A stretch of 64,000 nt of DNA from Lachnospiraceae bacterium (lineage in GTDB: Bacteria > Bacillota > Clostridia > Lachnospirales > Lachnospiraceae). The notes below the pieces were generated by a model, which did not search any database, was not told where the DNA came from, and saw only the letters and a list, made by a program, of their open reading frames with translations. Below are positions 25,846 through 34,184 of the stretch, one piece after another. Made by a program: the position numbers and the translations under genes. How positions within the stretch are numbered: position 1 is the first letter of the stretch; every line of letters begins with the position of its first letter. Location of the stretch: assembly GCA_017552715.1 (NCBI GenBank), contig JAFZOW010000066.1, forward strand, positions 1 to 64,000, read 5' to 3'.

Positions 25846-27983
25846 GTCACGTCCTCCCGGTATTTCTTCATCACCTGCTTTACCTCATCCAGAGACTCCA
25901 TGAAAACCTCGATGCATTTCGGATCAAAATGACTGCCCGCGCCCTCCTGAAGTATGCCCAAAGCCTTCTCCAGGGGCATGCCGGGCTTGTATACCCGCTT
26001 CGAGACCAGAGCATCAAATACATCCGCCACGGCCATGACCCGGGCGGAAAGAGGGATCACCTCTCCTTTGAGATGCTCGGGATAACCGCTGCCGTCCCAC
26101 TTTTCGTGATGATAGGCCGCCATATTCCGTGCTTCCTTCAGGTAATTTTCTCCCTGTACCGTGGCAATAGCACGCTCCATGATCTTACGTCCCGCGGTGG
26201 CATGGGTCTTCATGATCTCGTATTCCTCATCCGTAAGCTTCCCGGGTTTGTTCAGGATCGCATCAGGGATCGCCACCTTTCCCACATCATGAAGGGGAGC
26301 CGACATCTCCACATCGGAAATATATTTCGCCGTAAGCTTATCTGCATAGTAGCCTTTGCGCTTCAGGCCTTCCAGGATGATGCGCACATAGGCGGAAGTC
26401 TTCTGTACATGAGCCCCGGTATCGGAATCCCGGTTTTCCACCATATCCGCCATGGTGATGATGAGGCCGTTCTGCATCTGCGCCACTGCCTCGGCGTAAT
26501 GACGTATATCCTTCACCTGGGTGGCGGTATTGGAGCTCATGCGGCAAAGCACATGATAAAGGTTCTCCACCTCGTCTCCGGTATGGATCTCCAGGCTGCG
26601 GATCTTCTCCACATCCCTTTCCAGATCCTCCTGCTCGTTACTCTCTTTACCGAATTCTTCCGTAACGGCAGCCAAGCTGTTGATGGGATATACCAGATAC
26701 ACCCGGCTCATCCACAGGCCATAGCCCAGGATCAGCATCAGATAGCCGGAAAAGATCAGGGCCGTACGCAGGAGGTAATCCCAGGTAAAGCGGGTGATCC
26801 TTTCCATGGCCACATCGGCTCCCACATAACAGACACAGCGTCCGGCATCGTTCAGCACCGGCCGGTAGACCGTCAGCACCCAGCCCGAGATATCGTTTGA
26901 TTCGATGGGCTCGATCTGATGTCCGGCAAACATATCCTCCAGATAAGGTTCAAAGGCTTCCTCAAAGGGGATCACGGAACCGGGTTCCAGCCCTTCCTCC
27001 CCGTCCGTTCCCGGATCCACAAAGAAGTGGCAGCCGTCATCCCGCAGCACCAGTGCATAAAGATACTTTACCCCCGGGGTATTCTCCCGGATCAGGCGGA
27101 ATTTCTCGTACATCTCCTCATAGCCTTCCGCCTCCCAGCCATCCTTCAGATATTCGCCTATACGGCGGGTATCGATCTCGGCCGCAGCCAGCCGTACGGC
27201 TCTCCGGGCTGCTTCCGTACGTTCTTCTTTCATGTTCTCATAATAGATCCGCAGGCTTACAAAGCCCATGATCACCGTCAGGGAAAGGGTAGCCGCAAAG
27301 AGCATTCCGCTCATGGAGCTCTGCAGGGTACGGCCTTTTTTCCTTCTTCCGCCGGTCAGGAGCTTCAGTTCATCCCTGTCCACGGGACGCTGCCGCCAGC
27401 AGGAGGTGCGGAAAGCTTCTTTTCTCTTTTCGGGCAGATAGCGCCAGATCAGATATGCCGCCAGCACCGAGATCGTCTTATCCACCAGGTTCAGCAGGAA
27501 GTTCAGCGGCAGGAAATAAAGAAGGGTATTGCCTTTGGAATGAGATACCAGGCTCTCTACCGCAACGGCGATGGCCGTATACTGGGGTCTCCCCAGCAGC
27601 GCCCACTGGATCAGTCCTCCGGGTATGCCGCCGATCAGGGCCAGCAAAAGGATAAAAAGCGCCAGGCCCGACTTCTTTTTAAGCCAGCCCCTGTCGCGGA
27701 AATATACGGCCAGAATGCCCATAAGGACATTCAAAACGCTGTAATATATGGAATACTGATTGAAAAGAGATGCCAGTGAATTGCCCAGCACCGCCACGGC
27801 TATGGCGGGAAAGAGCCCTCCCAGCTGTGCCGTTACGATGGTCCCCACCGTGTCCAGAAAGAGGGGGAGACCGAATAAGGAGCAGGGAATGTTCGGCAGC
27901 ACATTAAGGACAACTCCCGCTGCGATCATCGTCAGCAGGAGCCGTCTTAACTGTCTGACCCTTTCCTCTCCCTTAGCTTCCAT
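25842..27983 (-). CDS. Membrane HD-GYP c-di-GMP phosphodiesterase with ECF-S-like N-terminus
   Basis: The 713-residue membrane protein probably breaks down cyclic di-GMP. Residues 1-200 form about six membrane segments with FLDTVGTI followed by a Gly-rich segment, resembling ECF transporter substrate-binding (S) components. A second membrane-anchored part has a helix at about 225-245, an extracytoplasmic dCache-like region (about 250-400) and a helix at about 405-425, then HAMP. The HD-GYP domain (about 500-705) has H565-D566 in APLHDVGK and HHEKWDGSGYP at about 625-635, so the catalytic motifs look intact. It follows the GH5 gene by 4 bases and overlaps the propeller kinase gene by 4. The ECF-S reading is from motif memory and is tentative; the HD-GYP call is firm. 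Confidence 0.9.
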   Translation of the reverse strand: MEAKGEERVRQLRRLLLTMIAAGVVLNVLPNIPCSLFGLPLFLDTVGTIVTAQLGGLFPAIAVAVLGNSLASLFNQYSIYYSVLNVLMGILAVYFRDRGWLKKKSGLALFILLLALIGGIPGGLIQWALLGRPQYTAIAVAVESLVSHSKGNTLLYFLPLNFLLNLVDKTISVLAAYLIWRYLPEKRKEAFRTSCWRQRPVDRDELKLLTGGRRKKGRTLQSSMSGMLFAATLSLTVIMGFVSLRIYYENMKEERTEAARRAVRLAAAEIDTRRIGEYLKDGWEAEGYEEMYEKFRLIRENTPGVKYLYALVLRDDGCHFFVDPGTDGEEGLEPGSVIPFEEAFEPYLEDMFAGHQIEPIESNDISGWVLTVYRPVLNDAGRCVCYVGADVAMERITRFTWDYLLRTALIFSGYLMLILGYGLWMSRVYLVYPINSLAAVTEEFGKESNEQEDLERDVEKIRSLEIHTGDEVENLYHVLCRMSSNTATQVKDIRHYAEAVAQMQNGLIITMADMVENRDSDTGAHVQKTSAYVRIILEGLKRKGYYADKLTAKYISDVEMSAPLHDVGKVAIPDAILNKPGKLTDEEYEIMKTHATAGRKIMERAIATVQGENYLKEARNMAAYHHEKWDGSGYPEHLKGEVIPLSARVMAVADVFDALVSKRVYKPGMPLEKALGILQEGAGSHFDPKCIEVFMESLDEVKQVMKKYREDVT

Positions 27984-27987
27984 AAGC

Positions 27988-29016
27988 TTAAAGTTCTTTT
28001 ACAAGCTCTCCTATCACCCCGGCCATATGGGCATCCACCAGCCCGAAGTCCATCTCACGATAGCTCCAGGCGGCACGGCCTATACCGAAACGGTCAAAGA
28101 CTCTCCGGATGATCCGGTACCAGTTCAAAGCATCCTCAGGCTCCGCACGGTTGATCACACCGTATTCGCCGCAGTAAAGGGCTACACCGCGCTCCTCTGC
28201 CACTGCAACGGCTTTGGAAAAGGTACGCTCAAAGTACTCTTCTCCGAGGCTCTTCTCCGGATCCAGTCCGTCCATGGGAATGGTGATCTGGTTCAGCTGT
28301 CCTTTGGAAGCCTCATCCAGCTGCCGGTAGGAAGCCTCCAGACGGATACGGAAATTCACGTCCATCTCGGGGATCCAGGGAGCCCCCTGATGGGTAAAGA
28401 TCAGGGGTTCGTAACAATGGAAATTGTAGATGATGTTCGCATCCGGCGGAAGCAGGATATCGGGCACCGACTCCACGGAATTGTTCCAGTAGCCGCCGAT
28501 CAGTATCTTGGTCTCCGGTGCGAGCTTGCGGATCCGGCGCACCGCTTCCGCGGCGATATCATTCCAGATCGGTCCGTAGGATTTATCGGTGATCTCGTTT
28601 AAGAGCTCAAAAGCCACATTCTCATGAAGGCCGCCGTAACGTCTTGCCAGTTCCTCCCAGAGCCGGTAGAAGCGCTCCTGCAGCTCTTTGTTTTCGAAGA
28701 AGCCTACCTCCTTCTCTCCCGCATCAAAGGAAAAACCGCAGGTCTTATGAAGATCCAGGATGAGGTTCAGCTTATATTTTGCACACCACTCCATAGTCCT
28801 GTCGATGTATCCGAAGCCGTCTTCCTTATAATTTCCCTCTTCGTCCTCCATCAGATTGTAATCCATGGGAAGACGGATGTGATCCAGTCCCCAGCTGGCG
28901 ATGCGGCGTATATCCTCTTCACGGATGAAGTTCTCGTACCGATCCCTGCTGTGGTCACACTGGGAGAGCCAGCCGCCCAGATTTACACCGTGTTCATAAC
29001 CCTTCCACTTTTTCAT
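27988..29016 (-). CDS. GH5 family glycoside hydrolase (cellulase-like), no signal peptide
   Basis: This 342-residue TIM-barrel hydrolase is of glycoside hydrolase family 5. The general acid Glu141 is in FELLNE and the nucleophile Glu284 in YCGEYGV; HIRLPMDYN (about 65) and NFHCYEP (about 210) are family motifs. Substrate could be beta-1,4-glucan, mannan or beta-1,3-glucan. I start at the ATG at 29016, preceded by AGAGG; no upstream start adds a signal peptide, so the enzyme appears cytoplasmic and would act on imported oligosaccharides. It is first in an operon with the HD-GYP protein, hybrid kinase, receiver and surface protein, and has its own promoter. Confidence 0.92.
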   Translation of the reverse strand: MKKWKGYEHGVNLGGWLSQCDHSRDRYENFIREEDIRRIASWGLDHIRLPMDYNLMEDEEGNYKEDGFGYIDRTMEWCAKYKLNLILDLHKTCGFSFDAGEKEVGFFENKELQERFYRLWEELARRYGGLHENVAFELLNEITDKSYGPIWNDIAAEAVRRIRKLAPETKILIGGYWNNSVESVPDILLPPDANIIYNFHCYEPLIFTHQGAPWIPEMDVNFRIRLEASYRQLDEASKGQLNQITIPMDGLDPEKSLGEEYFERTFSKAVAVAEERGVALYCGEYGVINRAEPEDALNWYRIIRRVFDRFGIGRAAWSYREMDFGLVDAHMAGVIGELVKEL

Positions 29017-29053
29017 AAGGAACCTCTCTTTCCTGTTTTTATCCTGTATCCTA

Positions 29054-29082
29054 TTTGTATCATGAAGTACTGCCTGCGTCAA
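29054..29082 (-). promoter_or_regulatory. Promoter for GH5 operon
   Basis: Read on the - strand: TTGACG (29082-29077), 17-base spacer, TACAAA (29059-29054). The -35 box overlaps the stop codon of the ABC-F gene (TTGACG contains TGA). The -10 is moderate (TAnAAt-like), so it may be weak or activator dependent. Confidence 0.5.
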
Positions 29083-31007
29083 TCGGAAGAAAGCACTCTG
29101 TCCAGCTCCTCCCATTCTTCCATATATTCATCCGCTTTGGCCGAAAGCTCATCCAGCTTTCCCTGCAGTTCCGTAAGCTTAACGTAATCGCTGGCATTCT
29201 GCGGATCGGAGATCTCCGCTTCCAGGGCCTCCCGCTGCGTATCGTTCTCCGCCAGCAGCTGCTCCAGACGGTCCCGCCTGCGTTCTGCCTTCGCCCTTTC
29301 TTTCCCGGGATTGCCCTTTTTCTCAGCCGGCACCTTTTTCTCTTCCTTTGCCCCGGCATCCCCGTCGATCTTCCAGAGCTGATCCGCCGCCTGCAGCTTC
29401 TCCTTCCCGTAATGCCGCTCGTATTCTTCATAGCCGAAGGGAAAATACTCCGCTCCCTCCGGTGTAAAGATCAGAAGCTCCTGTGCCAGCCGCCGGATCA
29501 GATAACGGTCATGGGAAACAAAGATCAGCGTTCCCTCATAATCCGCCAGCATCTCTTCCAGGGCTTCCTTGCCCACGATGTCCATGTGATTGGTGGGCTC
29601 ATCCAGAAGCAGCAGATTGGGCCCTGTCTGCAAAAGCTTCGCAAGGCTTAAACGTACCCTTTCGCCGCCGGATATCTCCGAGACCGTTTTGAAAACGTCA
29701 TCCCCGGAAAAAAGGAAACCTCCCAGGATATTACGCACTTCCGTTTCCGTAAGAGTAGGGTATTCGTCCCAGAATTCGTTCAGTACACTCTTCGTGCTCC
29801 CCACCGCAGCCATCTGCTGCTCGAAATAGCCTATATCCACGGCGTAGCCGAAGGTAAATTTCCCGCTCTTTTTCGGCAGCCTTCCGGCCACGGTCTTTAA
29901 AAAGGTGGATTTTCCCAGACCGTTACCGCCTATGATACCCAGCTTCCGCCCCCGCTGAAGGTTTAAGCTGACCCGGGCCAGGATATCGTTATAGCCCACC
30001 CCCAGGTTCTCGCAGATCAGCACATCCCGGCCGCTTTCTCTCTTCGGACGGCTCATGGCATGAAAAGCCTTAAGATCCGCCTCCTCCGGCTTTTCGATGA
30101 GCTCCATATGCTCCACGGCCTTCAGTTTGCTCTTTGCCATGGAGGCCTTGGTGGCCTTGTGGATGAAGCGCTCCGCCAGGGCTTCCAGCCGTTCTTTCTC
30201 TTTCTGCTGGGCGTTGTAGCGTATCAGCTGCTGCTCGTAATCTTCCTTCTTCCGGCGCATGTAATCGCTGTAATTGCCGATATAGCGCCTGATGCGCCCT
30301 CTTTCGATCTCGTAGACCGTCTCGGCCACCCGGTCAAGAAAAAGCCGGTCATGGCTCACCACCACCACGGCACGGGGGTATTCCGCGATATAACCCTCCA
30401 GCCAGGCAATGGTAGAGATATCCAGATGATTGGTAGGTTCGTCCAGCAGCAGGATATCCGGCCGGGACAGAAGAAGCTTGATGAATGCGATCTTGGTCCG
30501 CTGTCCCCCGGAAAAATCGGAAAGGGGACGGCTCTCCTCCTCGGGAGAAAAACCGAAGCGGCGATAGAGCTGTTCGTAATCTTTTTCGTAACGATAACCA
30601 CCCAGATAGGAAAAACGTTCCTCTGCTGCCGCATACTCTTCGGCCAGCTTTTCGTCCCCTCCGTTCTTCATCTGCTCCAGCAGCTGCTCCATGCGCGCCT
30701 TCAGCGCAAGTACCGGAGCGAACACGCTTTTCAGCTCATCTCCCAGAGCGGCGTTCTCGTCCGTAAAGCTCATCTGGGACAGACAGCCTATGGTAGGGTC
30801 GCCGGTACGGGCGATCATGGGCTGGTCGTCGGAATCCCGGGGCTGGGGAGAAAGCTCCCCCGTGATCAGTTTTAAAAGGGTGGTTTTTCCGCAGCCGTTC
30901 CTTCCGACCACGGCGATCTTTTCCCCGGGCCGGATGTCAAAGGAGACATCCGTAAGGATCAGTTCGCCGCCGTAGGACACATCTGCGTTGCGGATGGAAA
31001 GTAACAT
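29079..31007 (-). CDS. ABC-F family ATPase
   Basis: The 642-residue protein has two ABC ATPase domains and no membrane segment. Both have Walker A (GRNGCGKTT at about 37; GGNGLGKST at about 355), signature (FSGGQRTK; ISGGERVR) and Walker B with LLLDEPTNH. The interdomain P-site linker is charged (about 235-300), and the C-terminus ends in a coiled coil (about 560-642) as in Uup/YfmR/YdiF types. Family members act on the ribosome, relieving stalls or antibiotics. I choose the ATG at 31007, one base after the stop of the SecB-like gene; a longer reading from 31064 adds non-homologous residues. Confidence 0.93.
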   Translation of the reverse strand: MLLSIRNADVSYGGELILTDVSFDIRPGEKIAVVGRNGCGKTTLLKLITGELSPQPRDSDDQPMIARTGDPTIGCLSQMSFTDENAALGDELKSVFAPVLALKARMEQLLEQMKNGGDEKLAEEYAAAEERFSYLGGYRYEKDYEQLYRRFGFSPEEESRPLSDFSGGQRTKIAFIKLLLSRPDILLLDEPTNHLDISTIAWLEGYIAEYPRAVVVVSHDRLFLDRVAETVYEIERGRIRRYIGNYSDYMRRKKEDYEQQLIRYNAQQKEKERLEALAERFIHKATKASMAKSKLKAVEHMELIEKPEEADLKAFHAMSRPKRESGRDVLICENLGVGYNDILARVSLNLQRGRKLGIIGGNGLGKSTFLKTVAGRLPKKSGKFTFGYAVDIGYFEQQMAAVGSTKSVLNEFWDEYPTLTETEVRNILGGFLFSGDDVFKTVSEISGGERVRLSLAKLLQTGPNLLLLDEPTNHMDIVGKEALEEMLADYEGTLIFVSHDRYLIRRLAQELLIFTPEGAEYFPFGYEEYERHYGKEKLQAADQLWKIDGDAGAKEEKKVPAEKKGNPGKERAKAERRRDRLEQLLAENDTQREALEAEISDPQNASDYVKLTELQGKLDELSAKADEYMEEWEELDRVLSSD

Positions 31008-31008
31008 A

Positions 31009-31431
31009 TCAGTATTTGGAATAGATCTCCGTATCGATGGAGTCCTGCCCGTCACGATAGGCAAAACTGATGGGCGGAGTCTGGATGTTCAGCCCCACAA
31101 GAGAAGCAGTGGCACGGATCTTTTCATTGACCGCGAGCATCACGTCATTGATGTAATTCTTTTTGATCATATCGTCCAGATTGTCAACAAAAGTGCTGAC
31201 ATTCACCGGCGTGATGGTCTCCAGATCCATGGAAACCACTTTATTCTCTTCATCGGCAACTTCAAACTTCACAAGTACCACTGCCGTTGTGGGGGCAGCG
31301 GGATTCAGGCGCACCGCCAGCTGGGTCTTGACCCCCAGCTTCAGCTGTTCGCCGGGTTTTGCATTGAAGCTGTTTTCATACTTAAGGGCACGGATATTTG
31401 TTGCTCCGATGGTAACTTTTACGTCTTTCAT
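31009..31431 (-). CDS. SecB-like small beta protein (tentative)
   Basis: This 140-residue cytoplasmic protein has no signal peptide or membrane segment. It consists of alternating beta strands (about 1-80) and then two helices with a terminal segment reading LNIQTPPISF (about 113-122), which resembles the SecB fold, where a final helix is followed by a Gly/Pro-Pro-x-x-F segment. SecB-like chaperones bind unfolded proteins for export or for toxin-antitoxin control. The match is from pattern only, and it could be an unrelated small conserved protein. It is one base from the ABC-F gene and nine after the Mrp gene, so the three are cotranscribed. Confidence 0.6.
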   Translation of the reverse strand: MKDVKVTIGATNIRALKYENSFNAKPGEQLKLGVKTQLAVRLNPAAPTTAVVLVKFEVADEENKVVSMDLETITPVNVSTFVDNLDDMIKKNYINDVMLAVNEKIRATASLVGLNIQTPPISFAYRDGQDSIDTEIYSKY

Positions 31432-31440
31432 GATTTTCTC

Positions 31441-32265
31441 CTATAACAGTAAGTCTGTGATTTCTTTTAATGCCGCTCCGTCCAGTTCATCCGCCCGTCC
31501 CGCATCGCAGAGAGAGGCATTGCCCGGAAGTATGGGCAGCTTTGCTACATGTTCTATACCGAATTTTGCAGCCGTTTCCTCTATACGGCTTTCCCCGAAT
31601 ACGGCATGACGCTTTCCGCAGTCCGGGCAGTCGAAATAGGCCATATTCTCAACGATACCCAGGATCGGCAGTTCCATGGCCTGAGCCATATGAACAGCCT
31701 TGGCCACCACCATCTCCACCAGCTCCTGGGGAGAGGTCACTACCACCAGCCCGTCCACCGGAAGGGACTGGAACACCGTAAGAGGTACATCCCCGGTGCC
31801 GGGAGGCATATCAAGCAGGAGGCAGTCCAGCTCGCCCCAGGCCACTTCGGTCCAGAACTGCCGTACCGTACTGGAAAGTATGGGTCCGCGCCATACCACC
31901 GGATCCTCCTCATTCTCCAGCAGGAGATTGATACTCATAAGCTTAAGGCCGGCGCTGCTTTCGGAGGGCAGCACACTCGTGCCGTCGCTTTCGGCCTGTC
32001 CGTGTACACCGTACATACGTGCAACGGAAGGTCCCGTGATATCCGCATCCAGAATGCCCACGCGCTTTCCCTCGCTGCGAAGGGCATTGGCCAGAAGAGC
32101 CGTAACCTGGGATTTTCCCACACCGCCTTTGCCGCTGATGACGGCGATCAGGCGTTTTACCTGCGAACCCGCATTCGGCGCATCCTTAGGTAAAGGGCCG
32201 CGCCTGGCGGCACAGCCGCTCTCGGAGCAGCCGCTGCAATCACTTTTTCCGCATTCCTCACTCAT
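31441..32265 (-). CDS. Mrp/NBP35-type Fe-S carrier ATPase
   Basis: This 274-residue P-loop ATPase is of the Mrp/ApbC/NBP35 class, which binds and transfers Fe-S clusters. A Cys-rich start (C5, C10, C13, C18) is followed by deviant Walker A SGKGGVGKS (about 40-48), DADITGPSV (about 69-77), DMPPGTGD (about 140) and a C-terminal CPDC pair (about 215-218) that can bridge a cluster between subunits. The ATG overlaps the previous stop by one base (TAATG). It lacks the DUF59 domain of longer Mrp proteins. Its place between a CheC/FliY-like protein and a SecB-like protein is unusual. Confidence 0.92.
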   Translation of the reverse strand: MSEECGKSDCSGCSESGCAARRGPLPKDAPNAGSQVKRLIAVISGKGGVGKSQVTALLANALRSEGKRVGILDADITGPSVARMYGVHGQAESDGTSVLPSESSAGLKLMSINLLLENEEDPVVWRGPILSSTVRQFWTEVAWGELDCLLLDMPPGTGDVPLTVFQSLPVDGLVVVTSPQELVEMVVAKAVHMAQAMELPILGIVENMAYFDCPDCGKRHAVFGESRIEETAAKFGIEHVAKLPILPGNASLCDAGRADELDGAALKEITDLLL

Positions 32266-32927
32266 TAGTAAGAATTTGCTCCTTCAGACTGATTTTTCTT
32301 TACGATGAAAAGATCCGCGATGGCTTTTGCCAGCCGGAAAGGATAAAGCTGCAGCATCCTTGTATTGATCAGCGAGCCCATCTTGACTTCGAAGCTGATC
32401 TGTACGAAACGCTCATCCTGTGGGAAGGCATCGTTCAGATATTCACCGGGCTCCACCTGCATGGTGCTGGGAGTAGAGATATCCACCAGCTTGTTGATCA
32501 TCATACCCATGGCCGTAGCCGCACTGCCCATCATCTGGTTCATGGATTCCGAGACCGCACTTAAATGCAGTTCCGAAAGCTCCTGTTCAAAGAACATCCC
32601 GTGGCCGTCGCTGCCCATCATCAGGTCGGTCATGATACGGGCATCCTCTCCCTTCAGGAAGAGCACGCTGTAACCGTCCAGCCCCTTCACATAATCCACG
32701 CGGGTCACCACGGATCTGGTAGGCATCTCCTGAACCACTTCATCCTTGTGCTTGATCTCTACAAAAGGAGTGGAGATATCGATATCATTGTGCAGCAGCA
32801 CGCTCAATGCCGTCATAGCATTACCCAGGGTGATGTTGGCCACCTCCCCGATGGCCGATATCTCCATGGCATTAAAGCCTGCCTGTTCTGCTTTCTTTTT
32901 TGCCGCCTCGATCAATGCGTTGTCCAT
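32265..32927 (-). CDS. CheC/FliY-like phosphatase
   Basis: The 220 residues show the duplicated CheC-type CheY-P phosphatase signature: E28-x2-N31 in AIGEVANIT and a second copy in SESMNQMM (about 126-133), each followed by a helix and a Pro. The layout matches the N-terminal phosphatase part of FliY, but the FliN-like C-terminus is missing. Known proteins of the family dephosphorylate CheY. No flagellar or chemotaxis gene is nearby, so its partner may be another receiver protein. It is first in the operon with mrp, the SecB-like gene and the ABC-F gene. The ribosome site (GGGAGG) is 11 bases upstream. Confidence 0.85.
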   Translation of the reverse strand: MDNALIEAAKKKAEQAGFNAMEISAIGEVANITLGNAMTALSVLLHNDIDISTPFVEIKHKDEVVQEMPTRSVVTRVDYVKGLDGYSVLFLKGEDARIMTDLMMGSDGHGMFFEQELSELHLSAVSESMNQMMGSAATAMGMMINKLVDISTPSTMQVEPGEYLNDAFPQDERFVQISFEVKMGSLINTRMLQLYPFRLAKAIADLFIVKKNQSEGANSY

Positions 32928-33015
32928 CCGTAAACCGTCCTCCCGTCATGAGCGTTTTTCGTTCCGCTTTGCGCAGCCTTCACGGTGGTCATAATACTCA
33001 CCATAATTAGGTGAT

Positions 33016-33045
33016 ATTATAGCACAGTATCCCCCGTTTTCGCAA
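33016..33045 (-). promoter_or_regulatory. Promoter for CheC-like/mrp operon
   Basis: Read on the - strand: TTGCGA (33045-33040), 18-base spacer, TATAAT (33021-33016). Predicted start is near 33009, giving an ~80-base leader. It is back to back with the + promoter at 33056-33084. Confidence 0.7.
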
Positions 33046-33055
33046 TGAGTTTTTA

Positions 33056-33084
33056 TTGCCTTTCTTTAGAGACAATATTATAAT
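33056..33084 (+). promoter_or_regulatory. Promoter for DUF5050-like gene
   Basis: TTGCCT (33056-33061), 17-base spacer, TATAAT (33079-33084). A strong ribosome site AAGGAGG at 33097-33103 lies five bases before the ATG at 33108. The leader is therefore very short (about 17 bases). Confidence 0.8.
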
Positions 33085-33107
33085 TGATTCAGAAGTAAGG
33101 AGGCAGT

Positions 33108-34169
33108 ATGAACAAGACCGCAAAAAGGATCATCGGCATAGGGATCGCCCTGCTGATCATCGCCCTGCTCATCATCGGGCACAAGATCGGCGAGCTGGCG
33201 GACCGTATCCCGGATAACCCTCCGGAGACCGTGGGGAATACCGCCGGAAACCTGTATAACGGCGGCACCTTCTGCGAATCCGAAGGCGTCGTTTATTTTT
33301 CCAATCCCTATGACGGCGGGAGCATCTACGCCATGGATCCCGACCAGAGCAATATGCGCAAGGTGGTGACCGCAGGCGCTTCCTACATCAATGCCGGCGG
33401 CAACTATCTCTATTACTATTCCGCTTCCTCCGCGGGCCAGTCGGGCCTGGGCTATATAAGGAACGGCCGGGGGCTATACCGTGTGGACAAGGCCGGGAAG
33501 CGCAACATCCTCCTGAAGCAGACCCAGGTGGACGGCCTCTCCCTGCTTGGCAATACCATCTTCTACACCGCCTTTGCCGATAAGGAACCCAGGGATCCCA
33601 AAGCACTGACCACCATGAACACCATACGCACCAACGCCGAAAACGACCGCACCATACTCAACGGCCAGATCAAGATAGGTTCGGGGGAGTATGGGGAGCT
33701 TTACTACGCCGGCATCTCCGGGGATCATTATCTTTATGCGGCGGATTCCGCCAGCGGGGCCAGCCGCAGGATCTGTGAGCTGAACATGTACGAACCCACC
33801 CTGGTGGACGGCCGCGTATTTTTCCTGGACATGGATGACGAGATGAAGCTCAAGGTCTGGTCCACCTACGACAACAGCGTGATACAGCTTTCCGGTGAAC
33901 GTATCGAAAGCTTTAACCTGTATGGGGATACCATCTACTATCAGACCATAGACGAAAGCGGGAACAACGAATACGCCTTCAAGCGCATACACACCGACGG
34001 CAGCGGCGAAGAAGTACTCCTCTACGGCGTGGTACGGGATATTCAGGTCACTTCGACCTATGTGTATTTCCGGGATTTCAATGCCGATATGCCGATCTAC
34101 CAGATCCCCACGGGGGGCAGCAGCATCAGCAGCTTCGATGCCGCCATAAACGGTGTGGAAACACCTTAA
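33108..34169 (+). CDS. DUF5050-like membrane-anchored beta-propeller protein
   Basis: This 353-residue protein is the only + strand gene found. An N-terminal helix (about 7-24) is an uncleaved anchor; the rest is outside the membrane and made of repeated blades typical of DUF5050 domains (SEGVVYFSN, GNYLYYYSA, GNTIFYTA, DHYLYAADS, GDTIYYQT), with YF/YY pairs every ~45 residues. No catalytic residues are evident; such domains are common in Clostridial surface proteins and may bind ligands. It has its own promoter, divergent from the CheC-like operon, and a terminator hairpin that lies inside the convergent folK-end of the next gene. Confidence 0.85.
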   Translation: MNKTAKRIIGIGIALLIIALLIIGHKIGELADRIPDNPPETVGNTAGNLYNGGTFCESEGVVYFSNPYDGGSIYAMDPDQSNMRKVVTAGASYINAGGNYLYYYSASSAGQSGLGYIRNGRGLYRVDKAGKRNILLKQTQVDGLSLLGNTIFYTAFADKEPRDPKALTTMNTIRTNAENDRTILNGQIKIGSGEYGELYYAGISGDHYLYAADSASGASRRICELNMYEPTLVDGRVFFLDMDDEMKLKVWSTYDNSVIQLSGERIESFNLYGDTIYYQTIDESGNNEYAFKRIHTDGSGEEVLLYGVVRDIQVTSTYVYFRDFNADMPIYQIPTGGSSISSFDAAINGVETP

Positions 34170-34184
34170 AGACCGTCCGCAGAG

